NCBI GenBank assembly: GCA_903844895.1
Contig: CAIMVM010000073.1
Coordinates: forward strand, 1-64,000
Direction: 5' to 3'
Origin: an uncultured Pseudomonadota bacterium
GTDB lineage: Bacteria; Bdellovibrionota_B; Oligoflexia; Oligoflexales; CAIMVM01
DNA: 64,000 nt
Position 1 is the first letter of the stretch. Every line of letters begins with the position of its first letter. The position numbers and the translations under genes are program-made. Positions 18,508 to 27,465 of the stretch are shown one piece after another. The notes below the pieces were generated by a model, which made no database searches, was not told where the DNA came from, and saw only the letters and a program-made list of their open reading frames with translations.

Positions 18508-19152
18508 TTATGTCTTGCCATAAAGAGGCAGCACTAGGTCGGAGTCTGTTTCCGACGTAAATCGCTTCTGAAGCTCTACCACTTCAAAATGAAGCTTCTT
18601 CAAAAAAGGATCTAACCGGTGCAGAAGTATTTCAGAACACTTTTTCCAGTTATTTTGGTTCTTCTCATGAATGAGATCGCCCATAACCCGGTCGCATACA
18701 ATAGACATCGCTTCAAAGGGAGCAATATCAGAATGAAATTGGTCCAAAATTCCATTGATATGTATACGCAAGCTATGCAGATACTCCATATCTTCAAAAA
18801 TCTCACTGAACGCGGGTAGAATTTCAGTACCCTCAAATTGATAAAGAGCGACCGCAGCAGGCTTAATTCGACTGAGAATTACTAAACAGAAATCTCTAAC
18901 GACCTCAATGGATTGAGCTGAAATTTCCCTAGGTGACTCCACCTGAACGATAAATTCAGAGGAAGCATCCAAAGACCAATCACGATTCTCTACCGCTTCC
19001 AGAGGAAGCTCTTCCCCATTTAATATAACACGAGTAATCAGTCGATCCTCTACTGCAAAGGTTTCTGTTACCCAAAAGAGAGCTTCCTTGACGTTGGAAA
19101 TGGGTATGGGAACAGGAATTCTTCTATTTTTGATATAGATAAACTTAAGCAT
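18508..19152 (-). CDS. Unknown protein in glycosyltransferase operon
   Basis: I do not recognise this 214-residue protein. The first ~80 residues are predicted beta-rich (IYIKNRRIPVPIPISN, RVILNGEEL, EFIVQVESP), resembling a small beta-grasp-like domain. The rest is alpha-helical with no signal peptide or membrane segment. It overlaps the end of the glycosyltransferase-TPR gene by 8 bp, so the two proteins are probably made together and may interact. The ATG at 19152 fits the overlap. Confidence 0.55.
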   Translation of the reverse strand: MLKFIYIKNRRIPVPIPISNVKEALFWVTETFAVEDRLITRVILNGEELPLEAVENRDWSLDASSEFIVQVESPREISAQSIEVVRDFCLVILSRIKPAAVALYQFEGTEILPAFSEIFEDMEYLHSLRIHINGILDQFHSDIAPFEAMSIVCDRVMGDLIHEKNQNNWKKCSEILLHRLDPFLKKLHFEVVELQKRFTSETDSDLVLPLYGKT

Positions 19153-20992
19153 GCTTGCCTACCTTATGAGGAGCTTGATTAGTTTTCTGCTGAATAGCGG
19201 CCTTTAACTCAAGAGCTTGAGAATGTGTTGGATTGATAGAGAGAATTTCCTCTACGACAGTCAGGCTCTTTTCAAAATGGGAAACGGCATACAAGGCACC
19301 GGCGTAGCTATATTTCACAGAGAGATCTTGGGGTTTTAAACTAAGATAGCGCTCTAAAGCCGGCAGTGCTAAAGAGAAATCTTTTGACTGATGAGCGACT
19401 TTTAATAGACTATACAATCCAGTAGCATTCGTCGGATTTAAGTCTAGACAGCGCTCCATCCATTTGTTGGCCTCGGAAATTTCCCCTATTCCTTGGAAAG
19501 CTAGCCCTAGCCCTAAACAAGCCATATCATCCTGAGGTGCACAGGTAACCGCCTTTTGAAACTGAATGATGGCCATATCCGGCTTATTCAGATTGATAGA
19601 AATCACACCAAGCCCGATAACTGCAGACGCTAAATAAGGATCCAAGGACAAGGCTGTTTCGTAAGCTTCTTTGCCTGAAGTCATATCTCCTAACTTTGTA
19701 AAGCAATCTCCAATGATCCTATATAGGTTTGATTTATGATGGACCGCTAAATCATAAGTTGAAAAGACGCGGTCTATCAACTTAATCGCGTCCAAATAAC
19801 TCGCTTTGGAAACCAACTGCTCGATTTCTTCAATTTGGACAACTAAAACGCTATCTGAGGGCCGAGAGTCAGCTCGTCTCGCACCTTCGATCGCGGAATA
19901 AAATATTTCTTTTGAGCTTTCCAGAGTCCGTGTGCTTTTTTGCACAGCCTTTGTTGCGATATCTGCACATAAACCTTTGCTAGCAAAAGCTCTGGAAATA
20001 GCATGAGAAATACTCAGTGAGCTTCCTAGGCAAAAATCAAGTCGATACTTGCCAACAAATTCTTCTGCCATCGGAGTCCGCCCCGAAAGAAGAGGAATCC
20101 TATTAGCGATGGCGGTCACTACTTTAAAGGGATCCCCTTCCAATCTATCTCTAGACTGAATAATCGATGAAAAAATTGCTGAAGACGCATCCATGATTAA
20201 TGCATGATGAGTCCGATTGGGTTGAAAGATTTTAACTGCAGTGGCCATGCCTAGTGCATCGATCCTCTCTTGAAGAACAAGATCAAATGAGCCCACCCCA
20301 CAAATTGCTAACTTTATTTTTGAGTATTCACCACCATTTTCTTTTCTCGCCAAAGCGATTCCATGAAGCGCATCAAATAGACCTTCCTCCCACTCTACCT
20401 GGCCCACCACCGACACCAAAAAATCCCCATCGTGGAAACCCAGTGCTTTTAATGCATCTGCTTTTGCCTTACCTCCTGGAGTCTGAGTATGAGCGACAAA
20501 AGGCGGAACAAAATAGATTCTTTTCGAATCAATTCCTTCAATCATGGTTAGCATATCCCGTGCTGCCTCCGATTGAACAATGAAAGCATCTGCAGCTTTT
20601 GTAACCTCATCTCTAATGGTTCTTAGCCGCGGAATGTCCTGGGCCGGCCATGGAGTTAAATTGTCAATCAAAACAATGAGCCGCGAGCGATGCAGCCACT
20701 TTGCTTTAACTGCCTGATAGGCGTACAGCCCTATCCGCTCTTTTATAATAATGGTATGAAAACCCGCCAATGCAGGCTCCAACCCAGGAAGAAAAGTATG
20801 ATTTTCGTCATGATCAGGAAGGGCCAATACCCTCAAACCAATCGATCTAGAGTTGGTCCTTAAGTACTCGGCAATGGACTGGCCTGTTATAATAGTCAGT
20901 TCATACTGATCCCCGCAAAATGCAACCAGTTGATCTATCTCCTCTGGAGAAGGAATGGTACCGTAGACAGCCGCCAGTTTTTCTTTGTTCAT
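19145..20992 (-). CDS. Glycosyltransferase (GT-B-like) fused to TPR repeats
   Basis: A 615-residue fusion. Residues ~1-365 have the GT-B layout of family 4-like transferases: an N-terminal Rossmann half, the linker segment ADAFIVQSEAARDMLTMIEGIDSKRIYFVPP, then FLVSVVGQVEWEEGLFDALHGI, a KLAICGVGS strand, and a donor-site-like region (SAIFSSIIQSRDRLEGDPFKVVTAIANRIPLLSG). The classic EX7E acidic pair is not obvious. Residues ~385-600 are TPR units (YLASAVIGLGVISINLNKPDMAI and similar). TPR-linked glycosyltransferases often modify proteins such as flagellin or adhesins; acceptor and sugar are unknown. It follows the small helical gene by 12 bp. Confidence 0.7.
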   Translation of the reverse strand: MNKEKLAAVYGTIPSPEEIDQLVAFCGDQYELTIITGQSIAEYLRTNSRSIGLRVLALPDHDENHTFLPGLEPALAGFHTIIIKERIGLYAYQAVKAKWLHRSRLIVLIDNLTPWPAQDIPRLRTIRDEVTKAADAFIVQSEAARDMLTMIEGIDSKRIYFVPPFVAHTQTPGGKAKADALKALGFHDGDFLVSVVGQVEWEEGLFDALHGIALARKENGGEYSKIKLAICGVGSFDLVLQERIDALGMATAVKIFQPNRTHHALIMDASSAIFSSIIQSRDRLEGDPFKVVTAIANRIPLLSGRTPMAEEFVGKYRLDFCLGSSLSISHAISRAFASKGLCADIATKAVQKSTRTLESSKEIFYSAIEGARRADSRPSDSVLVVQIEEIEQLVSKASYLDAIKLIDRVFSTYDLAVHHKSNLYRIIGDCFTKLGDMTSGKEAYETALSLDPYLASAVIGLGVISINLNKPDMAIIQFQKAVTCAPQDDMACLGLGLAFQGIGEISEANKWMERCLDLNPTNATGLYSLLKVAHQSKDFSLALPALERYLSLKPQDLSVKYSYAGALYAVSHFEKSLTVVEEILSINPTHSQALELKAAIQQKTNQAPHKVGKHA

Positions 20993-21004
20993 TTCCCTAC
21001 TCCT

Positions 21005-21370
21005 CTACACGCTTTTTGAAACGAAACTATCGATCTTCTCTGCTGCAGCAAACTTCTTTATCTTACCGTTTACAGAATGAACTTGCTTTAATCTCGCCTC
21101 CAGTTCAGAAATCTTTCTTTCAGCCAACCGCGTTAATGATATTACTTTTTGATAAAGTGGCTCAATTTCACCCGCAGGGTAGGCCTGACTTACATCGTTC
21201 ATAGATCGCTGTAAGGAATCAAAAGCTGCTCTTTCAAGAAACATGATTTCTTGAATGGAAGCGATATCATCACCTTTTAAAACTTTCTCTAAACGATCAA
21301 GACGATCAGAAAGAAGATCTACAAAATAGCGAATATTCTGCAAAGCCCCCCCCCCCCGACTAGCCCGCAC
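21005..21370 (-). CDS. Small helical protein with poly-G tract at its start
   Basis: About 110-121 residues, almost entirely amphipathic helix (LLSDRLDRLEKVLKGDDIASIQEIMFLERAAFDSL and on), giving a helical hairpin like FlgN/FliT-type export chaperones; that resemblance is weak and only by pattern. No signal peptide. The start is uncertain. A GTG at 21370 would read through the 12-G run (encoding Arg-Gly-Gly-Gly). A TTG at 21343 lies just after the run, which might then act as SD. An ATG further upstream (about 21388) lies in the -10 region and in another frame at the present tract length. First gene of the glycosyltransferase-TPR operon. Confidence 0.55.
   Translation of the reverse strand: MRASRGGGALQNIRYFVDLLSDRLDRLEKVLKGDDIASIQEIMFLERAAFDSLQRSMNDVSQAYPAGEIEPLYQKVISLTRLAERKISELEARLKQVHSVNGKIKKFAAAEKIDSFVSKSV
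21346..21357. repeat. 12-bp C/G homopolymer
   Basis: Twelve consecutive C on the plus strand (G on the coding strand) inside or just before the start of the small helical gene. It is the longest homopolymer I noticed in the window, and its position suits slipped-strand variation. Length could also be a sequencing artefact. Confidence 0.9.
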
Positions 21371-21385
21371 CTATGCCTAGATTTC

Positions 21386-21415
21386 ATTTTAAATCGAGCC
21401 CTAGGCACCTGTCAA
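21386..21415 (-). promoter_or_regulatory. Strong sigma70-type promoter of the glycosyltransferase operon
   Basis: TTGACA (21410-21415), 18-nt spacer, TAAAAT (21386-21391) on the minus strand: perfect -35, 5/6 -10. The transcript would start near 21379, only about 9 nt before the GTG and about 22 nt before the G tract. Confidence 0.65.
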
Positions 21416-21454
21416 AATTACGAATTGGCCAAATCGCAAACCCCGGTATTTTTG

Positions 21455-22390
21455 TCAAGAGCCAACGGGCACTACAGAAGGGCTATCCAATGGCCCAGTG
21501 ACTTGAAGTGTGAGCTCACTTGTGAGCCTTTCGCCGGCCAAAAACTGCATTTCTAAGAGTATTCCGAATTTTTCCTTAATTCCGCCTTCCATTCGAATAG
21601 GTATCTTCAGGTTCAAAAGGGAACGCAGCATGGGATTTTTGAGGGCGACGTCGCCGCTAAATCCAATCCCTATGTCCTGAGCTTGAAATCCTGAGCCTTT
21701 AGCGAAATCAAGGCGACCTCGATTCATCACGGCATCAATCTGAGCAATTTTAAATATCTGCTCTGCGATGTAGCCGTCATCCATCGCGAAAGATGAATTT
21801 TTAAACTTCACGGAAAGAGAACCTTGACTTTGGATAGGGTCTTTCGCATTTAGCGAAAGCTGAATTACGGAACTTAAATCCCCCCGCAATATCAACTTTT
21901 TCAGTTCCGGCGCAAGAAGTGGATTTGCCCCTGGCATGTGGGCTAAATGGTCGAAAGCAAATGCAGCTAGGTCTCCCATTGGAAAATCGTCGACTTTTAT
22001 ATCTAAACTCGACGGAACAAAGACTCCCCCGATAATGTCGCTAAAACCTAGAGAGGTAAACAATTCCATCTCACCAGACTTGCCTGCACCAACGAACAAA
22101 CTCACTCCCAATCGCCCAATAAAAAGCCTCAAGATAGATGCCTTAACTTGAATGGTCTTTATAACTGCACTTTTGCCGCCAGGCCTTCCAAATTTCACGT
22201 CTTCAAATTTAAATCCTAATGGCAGAGCAGGAGTCATTTTGCCAATACTTACCTCGACACCCGACTCACGACTCAGCATCGTTGAGATATTTTCTTTTAG
22301 AAATTCATAGGGGAATGAAATAAGCGCAAAAAAACCGAATGCCAAGATAAATACAAATGAATATAAGGTGATTTTAGAAGCACGATTCAT
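21455..22390 (-). CDS. gspN: Type II secretion protein GspN
   Basis: A 311-residue inner-membrane protein with one N-terminal hydrophobic segment (residues 8-28) and a long periplasmic domain rich in repeated beta strands, as in GspN and AsmA-like proteins (FKFEDVKFGRPGGKSAVIKTIQVKASI). Position is decisive: it closes the gsp cluster 12 bp after gspM. In the family it is an accessory of the inner-membrane platform and is absent from some systems. No enzymatic motif is seen. Confidence 0.78.
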   Translation of the reverse strand: MNRASKITLYSFVFILAFGFFALISFPYEFLKENISTMLSRESGVEVSIGKMTPALPLGFKFEDVKFGRPGGKSAVIKTIQVKASILRLFIGRLGVSLFVGAGKSGEMELFTSLGFSDIIGGVFVPSSLDIKVDDFPMGDLAAFAFDHLAHMPGANPLLAPELKKLILRGDLSSVIQLSLNAKDPIQSQGSLSVKFKNSSFAMDDGYIAEQIFKIAQIDAVMNRGRLDFAKGSGFQAQDIGIGFSGDVALKNPMLRSLLNLKIPIRMEGGIKEKFGILLEMQFLAGERLTSELTLQVTGPLDSPSVVPVGS

Positions 22391-22401
22391 ATTTTTACCC
22401 T

Positions 22402-23055
22402 TTAGGCAGGTTTATAGGCTCGAAATAGTACCTTAGCATCGAAGAATAGCTTTGTGCCGTAGCGCGATCGAATCCTCAGGTCGTCTATTCTTAGATACTT
22501 GCCTGATTTCTCAATCTCTGTAAGAAACTTTAAGAGCCTGGGAAGAGAAACATTGTCAAAATTTACATCAATAGCCACGTCGCGCAATTCTTTTCCTAAT
22601 GGAGACTCTTCTGTCGCTGCAATGTCTCGTTCATCAAGCTGACCCAGAGAAAGTCCATTCTTTTTTGCCAATTGGTCCAGATATGGTTTATAAGAAGTGG
22701 CGTCAACTTTCCCTTTAACGGAATCAACAAGAAGTGTGAATTTTGTATTTTCCATACCAAACTCATTGGCGAGACTTCGAAACTGTCTTAAGGTCGAAAA
22801 ACTATCTGAAATTTCGGCCCTAAGAGAGGCAACTTGCGCTGCATAGATCCAAATCCCCATCATAATCATAAGAAAAAAAACAACGGCTGATCCAGCTAAG
22901 GCTCCTCTTTGCTGGTTTGGCTGAAGCTTATTAAAGCTGTCCAAAAGAAAGTCTAGACGCTCATTATTTTCTCCAAAAATCTCCAGTAGAAGTTTCTGAA
23001 TAATTTCAGAAAATCGCGTCTTCATTTTTTCAATAAATTGTTCCAACTGTTCCAT
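22402..23055 (-). CDS. gspM: Type II secretion protein GspM
   Basis: A bitopic protein of 217 residues. About 55 cytoplasmic residues are followed by one membrane helix (residues 56-75, GSAVVFFLMIMMGIWIYAA), then a periplasmic coiled-coil and a ferredoxin-like domain ending in ..KLFFDAKVLFRAYKP, the PilO/GspM architecture. It overlaps gspL by 1 bp (stop/ATG). GspM pairs with GspL in the inner-membrane platform. The long cytoplasmic N-tail is unusual for GspM, which normally begins close to the helix. Confidence 0.8.
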   Translation of the reverse strand: MEQLEQFIEKMKTRFSEIIQKLLLEIFGENNERLDFLLDSFNKLQPNQQRGALAGSAVVFFLMIMMGIWIYAAQVASLRAEISDSFSTLRQFRSLANEFGMENTKFTLLVDSVKGKVDATSYKPYLDQLAKKNGLSLGQLDERDIAATEESPLGKELRDVAIDVNFDNVSLPRLLKFLTEIEKSGKYLRIDDLRIRSRYGTKLFFDAKVLFRAYKPA

Positions 23056-24731
23056 TACGATTTTGCTCCTTTGGGATTAAAGGCCAATTGAATATTAAAC
23101 TCAATGATCTTATTGTCTGTTCCAGGCTTAGCTCCTGAACTTTTTTCTTTGACCTCAGAAAAAAACTCGCTTTTCTTCAGTGTTTCAATAATTTGAGACA
23201 TTGCACCAAAGCCATCTGTCTCGCCTTTTAATACCATCCTTCCGGTCAAATCTGGATTCATATTGTATTCATAGCTGGTAATCTCTACTTTCATGTCTTT
23301 TGGAATCACACTGGACACTGTCTTTAGAGCCAAAAGAGCGCCCGCACCATTAGATGCTTGTTGAAAGTCAAAAACTGCTTTCCTTCTTTGATTAATATCA
23401 TTGTTCATTCTCTCGAAGGCCTGGCTCTTAGCTTTGGCAAACCCACCAGCGTCGGCAATACTTTTCCCAGCAAATTTCTTTTTAACGTCTGGTATCTGCT
23501 TGACATACTCTTTCACGAATTCTTCTTGCAGGCCCCTAATTTGACTCTTATACAAAATAAATTGAGCAATGTAGCTGACAGTAACTAAAAGAATTCCTAC
23601 GCTTAAATACTTAAGAATGGAAGTGGCGACCTTTAGTAAAGATTCGTAGTCCTGATTATAAGCAAACTCGCCTTTTCTGAGATTGATCTGCGAGTGCCTC
23701 TTAATCCCCGTAACTGCGCGAAGACCAATGGAAACAGATTGTGGAATGATTTCCTTATATTTTCTCAGGTCTTCTTGTATTTGAAGATTGGTATCAAACA
23801 AACCGCTTTTTTCAACTTCAACACCTAATTGATCGGCCAAATACTGGTCGAAGTCTTGTATTCTCGCAGTCCCCCCCGACATAAATATTTTAGTAATTGG
23901 TGTTTTTTCCCAAGTTTTAAAGGCGTAAAAAGTTCGGCCAAGTTCTCGGACGATCGAATTAGCCGAGAGTCCGATTCTACGCGCAACTCTTAGATCATCT
24001 GGCGACATATCGGTAGGTTCTTCATCCTTCCAGATAACCCGACTTACCCTATGTTTGAGATTTTGGGCTTCCGTATATTCCAGTTCTAAGTCTCGAGCCA
24101 AGAACTCTGTAATAGCACGACCACCATGCTTGATGGAGCGAAACATCCTTAAAATCCCATCTTGAACAATACAAACTGAGGTCTTTTCATGCCCGATATC
24201 TACGATAGCGGCAACTTGCCCCGGACTTGTTTTAAGAAATGATGTCAAGTTATAGAGCGCTAGACTGTCCACATCAACTAATTTAGGATTGATATTGATT
24301 CGATCTAAATGCTGTAAGAAAGTCTGTAGAAAGTTCTTTCGCGTCATAACAACTAAAACTAGAGTTGTATCACCAGTGGTCCCAAGAATCTGATGGTCAA
24401 CAATCATATCCTCTAACTCAAATGGAACTTTGTCTTCCACTTCGCCGTAGATAGACTCTCGTATTTTCTTGGTATCCGAAAATTTAAAGGGCATGACTCT
24501 GCTAGAAATATATTGGCCAGGCATGGCAGCTATAATTCTATCAGCAACTAAATGATTCTCGCTAAAGAGTTGCTCCATGCAAAGAGGTAGTAGTTCCTCG
24601 ATGGATTGCTCCGTATCAGTTGGAATTATTTTTTCATAGAAATTAACAATTTCATACGTTTTAAAGCTGTTGATCACTTCAACTGCCTTAATAGAATAAC
24701 TACCAATATCCAAGCCGATAATTTTTTGCAT
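23055..24731 (-). CDS. gspL: GspL with PilM-like actin-fold domain and PilN-like tail
   Basis: Residues 1-340 form a PilM-type actin-like ATPase fold (IIGLDIGSYSIKAVEV; VAAIVDIGHEKTSVCIV; KIFMSGGTARIQDFDQYL). A membrane helix (about 368-388) leads to a PilN-like periplasmic domain with coiled-coil and ferredoxin-like fold (residues ~400-558). It is therefore a PilM-PilN fusion acting as GspL, docking GspE to the membrane platform. The nucleotide-binding glycines (GSYS) are retained, unlike in many gammaproteobacterial GspL proteins. It sits between gspK and gspM with short spacing. Confidence 0.87.
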   Translation of the reverse strand: MQKIIGLDIGSYSIKAVEVINSFKTYEIVNFYEKIIPTDTEQSIEELLPLCMEQLFSENHLVADRIIAAMPGQYISSRVMPFKFSDTKKIRESIYGEVEDKVPFELEDMIVDHQILGTTGDTTLVLVVMTRKNFLQTFLQHLDRININPKLVDVDSLALYNLTSFLKTSPGQVAAIVDIGHEKTSVCIVQDGILRMFRSIKHGGRAITEFLARDLELEYTEAQNLKHRVSRVIWKDEEPTDMSPDDLRVARRIGLSANSIVRELGRTFYAFKTWEKTPITKIFMSGGTARIQDFDQYLADQLGVEVEKSGLFDTNLQIQEDLRKYKEIIPQSVSIGLRAVTGIKRHSQINLRKGEFAYNQDYESLLKVATSILKYLSVGILLVTVSYIAQFILYKSQIRGLQEEFVKEYVKQIPDVKKKFAGKSIADAGGFAKAKSQAFERMNNDINQRRKAVFDFQQASNGAGALLALKTVSSVIPKDMKVEITSYEYNMNPDLTGRMVLKGETDGFGAMSQIIETLKKSEFFSEVKEKSSGAKPGTDNKIIEFNIQLAFNPKGAKS

Positions 24732-24746
24732 TTTTTAAGCCTTAAT

Positions 24747-25976
24747 TCAAGTCATTTTCCAATAGAGGATATCCCACGAGCGATCTGTTTGACGTTCTTT
24801 CATTCCCTTAGAATCCAGCCTTTTAATAACCACTTCAATTTTTTGTTTCTGCTGATTCACTTCTCCCTCTGCAATTATTCTAAAGGTAAGAGAATTTGCT
24901 TTAAACCACTGTTCTTTCACTTCCGTAGGATTGCTTCCGTCACGGCTCCCGTAACACAAGGTTTTCTTTAAATATTCCCCGATTTCTTTGCTTCCAGCTA
25001 AATTTTGATTTTCGCTAATTTTCTTTTTTTGGTCCACGGCAAACTTGTCCCTGCACTCAGGATTTACATCCTGAAACAAACAAGCTATGAGCCCACGGGG
25101 TGCAGTATTTATGTTGAGTTTAGAATCGGTCGACTTTACTTGCTGCAAAGGACTAAACGGGTACACTGTAACATATGGAGCAAAGACTGTATGAAGCTCG
25201 TCATCCCAGCCCTCAATGAGTTTTAGGTCCTCTATAGAATCTAGCGGAAAATTTCGTGCTTTATAGGGTGGTTTTTGATTGGAGTAGGGCGCCGACTCAT
25301 CACTGAAACCAGATTCTTCTGTGGCGGTATTATCGGAATCGATAAAGTCAAGAATCCTTGCAGCCATGAGCCGCGGCGATAGCCTCTTAGAATCCAGAAG
25401 CGCTTTTTCTGCGGGACAAGAAAACAGGCCTGTAAGCATGGCAAAAGCAACTTCTGAGCGCCTTGAATTTTGCAAGTAGTTCAAATTGATTTTTGACTCT
25501 TCATCAGAAACCGTAATCTGAAAGGATCCTTCGAATAGTTTCAACTGGTCTATAACCTTGCTGTCAGTCATTTTTCCTAGGTCAAACGACTCTGCAGCTT
25601 GACTCACCATTTCCACGGTAGACGCTCCTATGGGCATGCCGTTCATCATTCCCCAAATGTCGCCAGGACCGTCGGCCATTTCCTGCTTTGCTTCGGTCAT
25701 TTTAAGATCAATTCCAAAATCAATTTGGGTCATAAATACGGCGAGATTAACCCCAGACTTGGCCATATATTCTGCCTTAATGCGATCCCGCACCCCTGTC
25801 GCAAGTTCGACAGCCACGCTCGAGCTTATAATCATCTCAGCTGCAAATCCCATTATGATAACAATCACCGTAAGGGCCAAAAGTAAAGCCATGCCCTTTC
25901 GCGGCGCTTCAGGTGAGCCTTCTGGGGCCGAGCCATCTTCAATGGGAAATCCAAAATAGGTCTTCGGTAGCTTCAA
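24747..25976 (-). CDS. gspK: Type II secretion minor pseudopilin GspK
   Basis: At 409 residues this is the large minor pseudopilin. The leader is long (about 28 residues, PRKGMALLLALTVIVIIMGFAAEM), with Gly-Met at the cleavage site and no Glu5, as is typical of GspK, which caps the pseudopilus tip. The inserted alpha domain and the SAM-like region (LNINTAPRGLIACLFQDV) match the family. It follows gspJ by 8 bp and precedes gspL. An alternative later start at the Met of GMALL would remove most of the leader and is unlikely. Confidence 0.87.
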   Translation of the reverse strand: MKLPKTYFGFPIEDGSAPEGSPEAPRKGMALLLALTVIVIIMGFAAEMIISSSVAVELATGVRDRIKAEYMAKSGVNLAVFMTQIDFGIDLKMTEAKQEMADGPGDIWGMMNGMPIGASTVEMVSQAAESFDLGKMTDSKVIDQLKLFEGSFQITVSDEESKINLNYLQNSRRSEVAFAMLTGLFSCPAEKALLDSKRLSPRLMAARILDFIDSDNTATEESGFSDESAPYSNQKPPYKARNFPLDSIEDLKLIEGWDDELHTVFAPYVTVYPFSPLQQVKSTDSKLNINTAPRGLIACLFQDVNPECRDKFAVDQKKKISENQNLAGSKEIGEYLKKTLCYGSRDGSNPTEVKEQWFKANSLTFRIIAEGEVNQQKQKIEVVIKRLDSKGMKERQTDRSWDILYWKMT

Positions 25977-25984
25977 TCGATCCC

Positions 25985-26731
25985 CTAAAAGTTTACAGAT
26001 TTTACGCGCTCTTTTAATTCCTTAAGCCTGGATGAGTAGGGAAGAAAAATCGTGGTGGAAAACGAAGTAAGGTAAGCATCCCCTCCCTGAAGAGCCTTAT
26101 CCTCCTGACCTTCTTCCGGAACGTCATTCCAAGCTGTCACAGACACTTTCAACATTTGCGGCAGCTTGTCTCTCGTATCACTTTTTTGGTTAGACCACTC
26201 CCCTACAAAACTGTCTCCGTTCCATGCCTCTATTTTAACTGTTTTTATCGAATCCGCTAAGAGTTCCATCTTTAGGGGCTCGCGGAAGTTTTCAGGTACC
26301 CTTGGTGCTGATCCTCGATACAGTGCCGTTCTTCCTTGATAGCGTTTTGATTCCTTGATCTCGTAAGTGACGTAGGAGATGTCTGACTCTTTAGCATCCG
26401 CTATCTGGGCGACATGACTTCCTGTCGTAAGCTGCAATAATCCGTCTTGGGAAGATCCAAATTGAAATATCGACCTCGAGTCGGTGCCTCTGACGCGACC
26501 TTGCAATTGATCCATTGTGGCAGATAGAATCCATGCATGTTCAATATCCTGAGACAACACACGAAGCGTGGTGTTCATACGATGCGCGAACAGCCCTTTC
26601 TCAGACAAAGCTTGCCTCATCTCGAGGCTGGACTTTAGGATTTGAACAGCCGCAATCATAATAGTCGAAATAATCCCGACGGTCACAATGACCTCGATCA
26701 AGGTAAATCCACTTATTTTCCCTGACTTCAT
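25985..26731 (-). CDS. gspJ: Type II secretion minor pseudopilin GspJ
   Basis: Type IV pilin-like leader and cleavage site KSGKISG|FTLIEVIVTVGI with Glu5 present, then the membrane helix and a beta domain ending in LTSFSTTIFLPYSS, typical of GspJ. I choose ATG 26731, which overlaps the gspI stop (ATGA). A longer ORF from 26773 would add 14 residues and overlap gspI by 46 bp. GspJ joins GspI and GspK in the pseudopilus tip. Length is about 248 residues. Confidence 0.88.
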   Translation of the reverse strand: MKSGKISGFTLIEVIVTVGIISTIMIAAVQILKSSLEMRQALSEKGLFAHRMNTTLRVLSQDIEHAWILSATMDQLQGRVRGTDSRSIFQFGSSQDGLLQLTTGSHVAQIADAKESDISYVTYEIKESKRYQGRTALYRGSAPRVPENFREPLKMELLADSIKTVKIEAWNGDSFVGEWSNQKSDTRDKLPQMLKVSVTAWNDVPEEGQEDKALQGGDAYLTSFSTTIFLPYSSRLKELKERVKSVNF

Positions 26732-27465
26732 AGGTTTACCCCGCCTGCAGGAGGGGTGGATACAGCGGGGCATACTTTACCAGGAGTCGCAGGGGTGCCA
26801 TCAGGGCACGCATCTCCTTCCTTACAAAGCTGTCCCACTTGGCAAATGGGCTTATTCGCTCCCGCTTCACTGGCGATGGGCTTCATCGCCACAATTTGCT
26901 TATCTACCGCACGGATATTGGGCAGAAGCAAGGTAAGTGTTGTCGAATTTTTTACAGCTCCTTCCAGCCAAAAAACCTCTACGTGAGCCAATTTGAGAAT
27001 CGTATCCCCTAGGACGCTTTCAATCTGCTGCTTAATCAGATCTCCGGCACCTCCTGCGGCATCACCACCTTCACTTGCAGGCTCATCTTTGCCGTTTTTC
27101 CCATTAAGAAGAAGGTCCATGATCGGCAATTTCCACTCTTCAATGGAAAGCTTGTACGTGAAACCTTCGTAATCTTTCGATAGATCTTTAAAAGACTGCT
27201 CCCCTGGGGCTGACCAATTCAAATCTTTTAAGTCTCGGCCCATAAATTCATATTCGACTTTAGCCATGACGCTTTTAGCTAGCCATGTCGCCTTTGTTAC
27301 GTTGAGTTGATATTCTGAAAAATAAAGAGCTCGACCCTGAGCCGTAGAAATTTCCAAAATGAATGTAACGAGAAGACCTATAGCGATGATCGTCTCTATA
27401 AGGGTAAAGCTTCTCTCTCCTATTTTGACTGGACGACTACTTTTAGTGCTATTCTGGATTTGCAA
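26728..27465 (-). CDS. gspI: Type II secretion minor pseudopilin GspI
   Basis: Pilin-like signature GERSFTLIETIIAIGLLVTF: cleavage before Phe is preceded by Ser rather than the usual Gly, a point worth checking, and Glu5 is present. The chain is about 246 residues, long for GspI (usually 120-150); the extra contains a Gly/Ala-rich loop and a Cys-rich tail (CQVGQLCKEGDACPDGTPATPGKVCP) that could form disulfides. TTG at 27465 is chosen because GGAGG lies 6 nt upstream; it overlaps gspH by 17 bp. Confidence 0.82.
   Translation of the reverse strand: MQIQNSTKSSRPVKIGERSFTLIETIIAIGLLVTFILEISTAQGRALYFSEYQLNVTKATWLAKSVMAKVEYEFMGRDLKDLNWSAPGEQSFKDLSKDYEGFTYKLSIEEWKLPIMDLLLNGKNGKDEPASEGGDAAGGAGDLIKQQIESVLGDTILKLAHVEVFWLEGAVKNSTTLTLLLPNIRAVDKQIVAMKPIASEAGANKPICQVGQLCKEGDACPDGTPATPGKVCPAVSTPPAGGVNL

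Noticed and set aside
18470-18510. sigma28-like ACCGATAT upstream of the 17061 gene
   Set aside because: No TAAA-type -35 at the required distance; chance match to the -10 only.
21386-21391. ATG near 21388 as start of the small helical gene
   Set aside because: It lies in the predicted -10 box, upstream of the likely transcript start, and is out of frame with 12 G.
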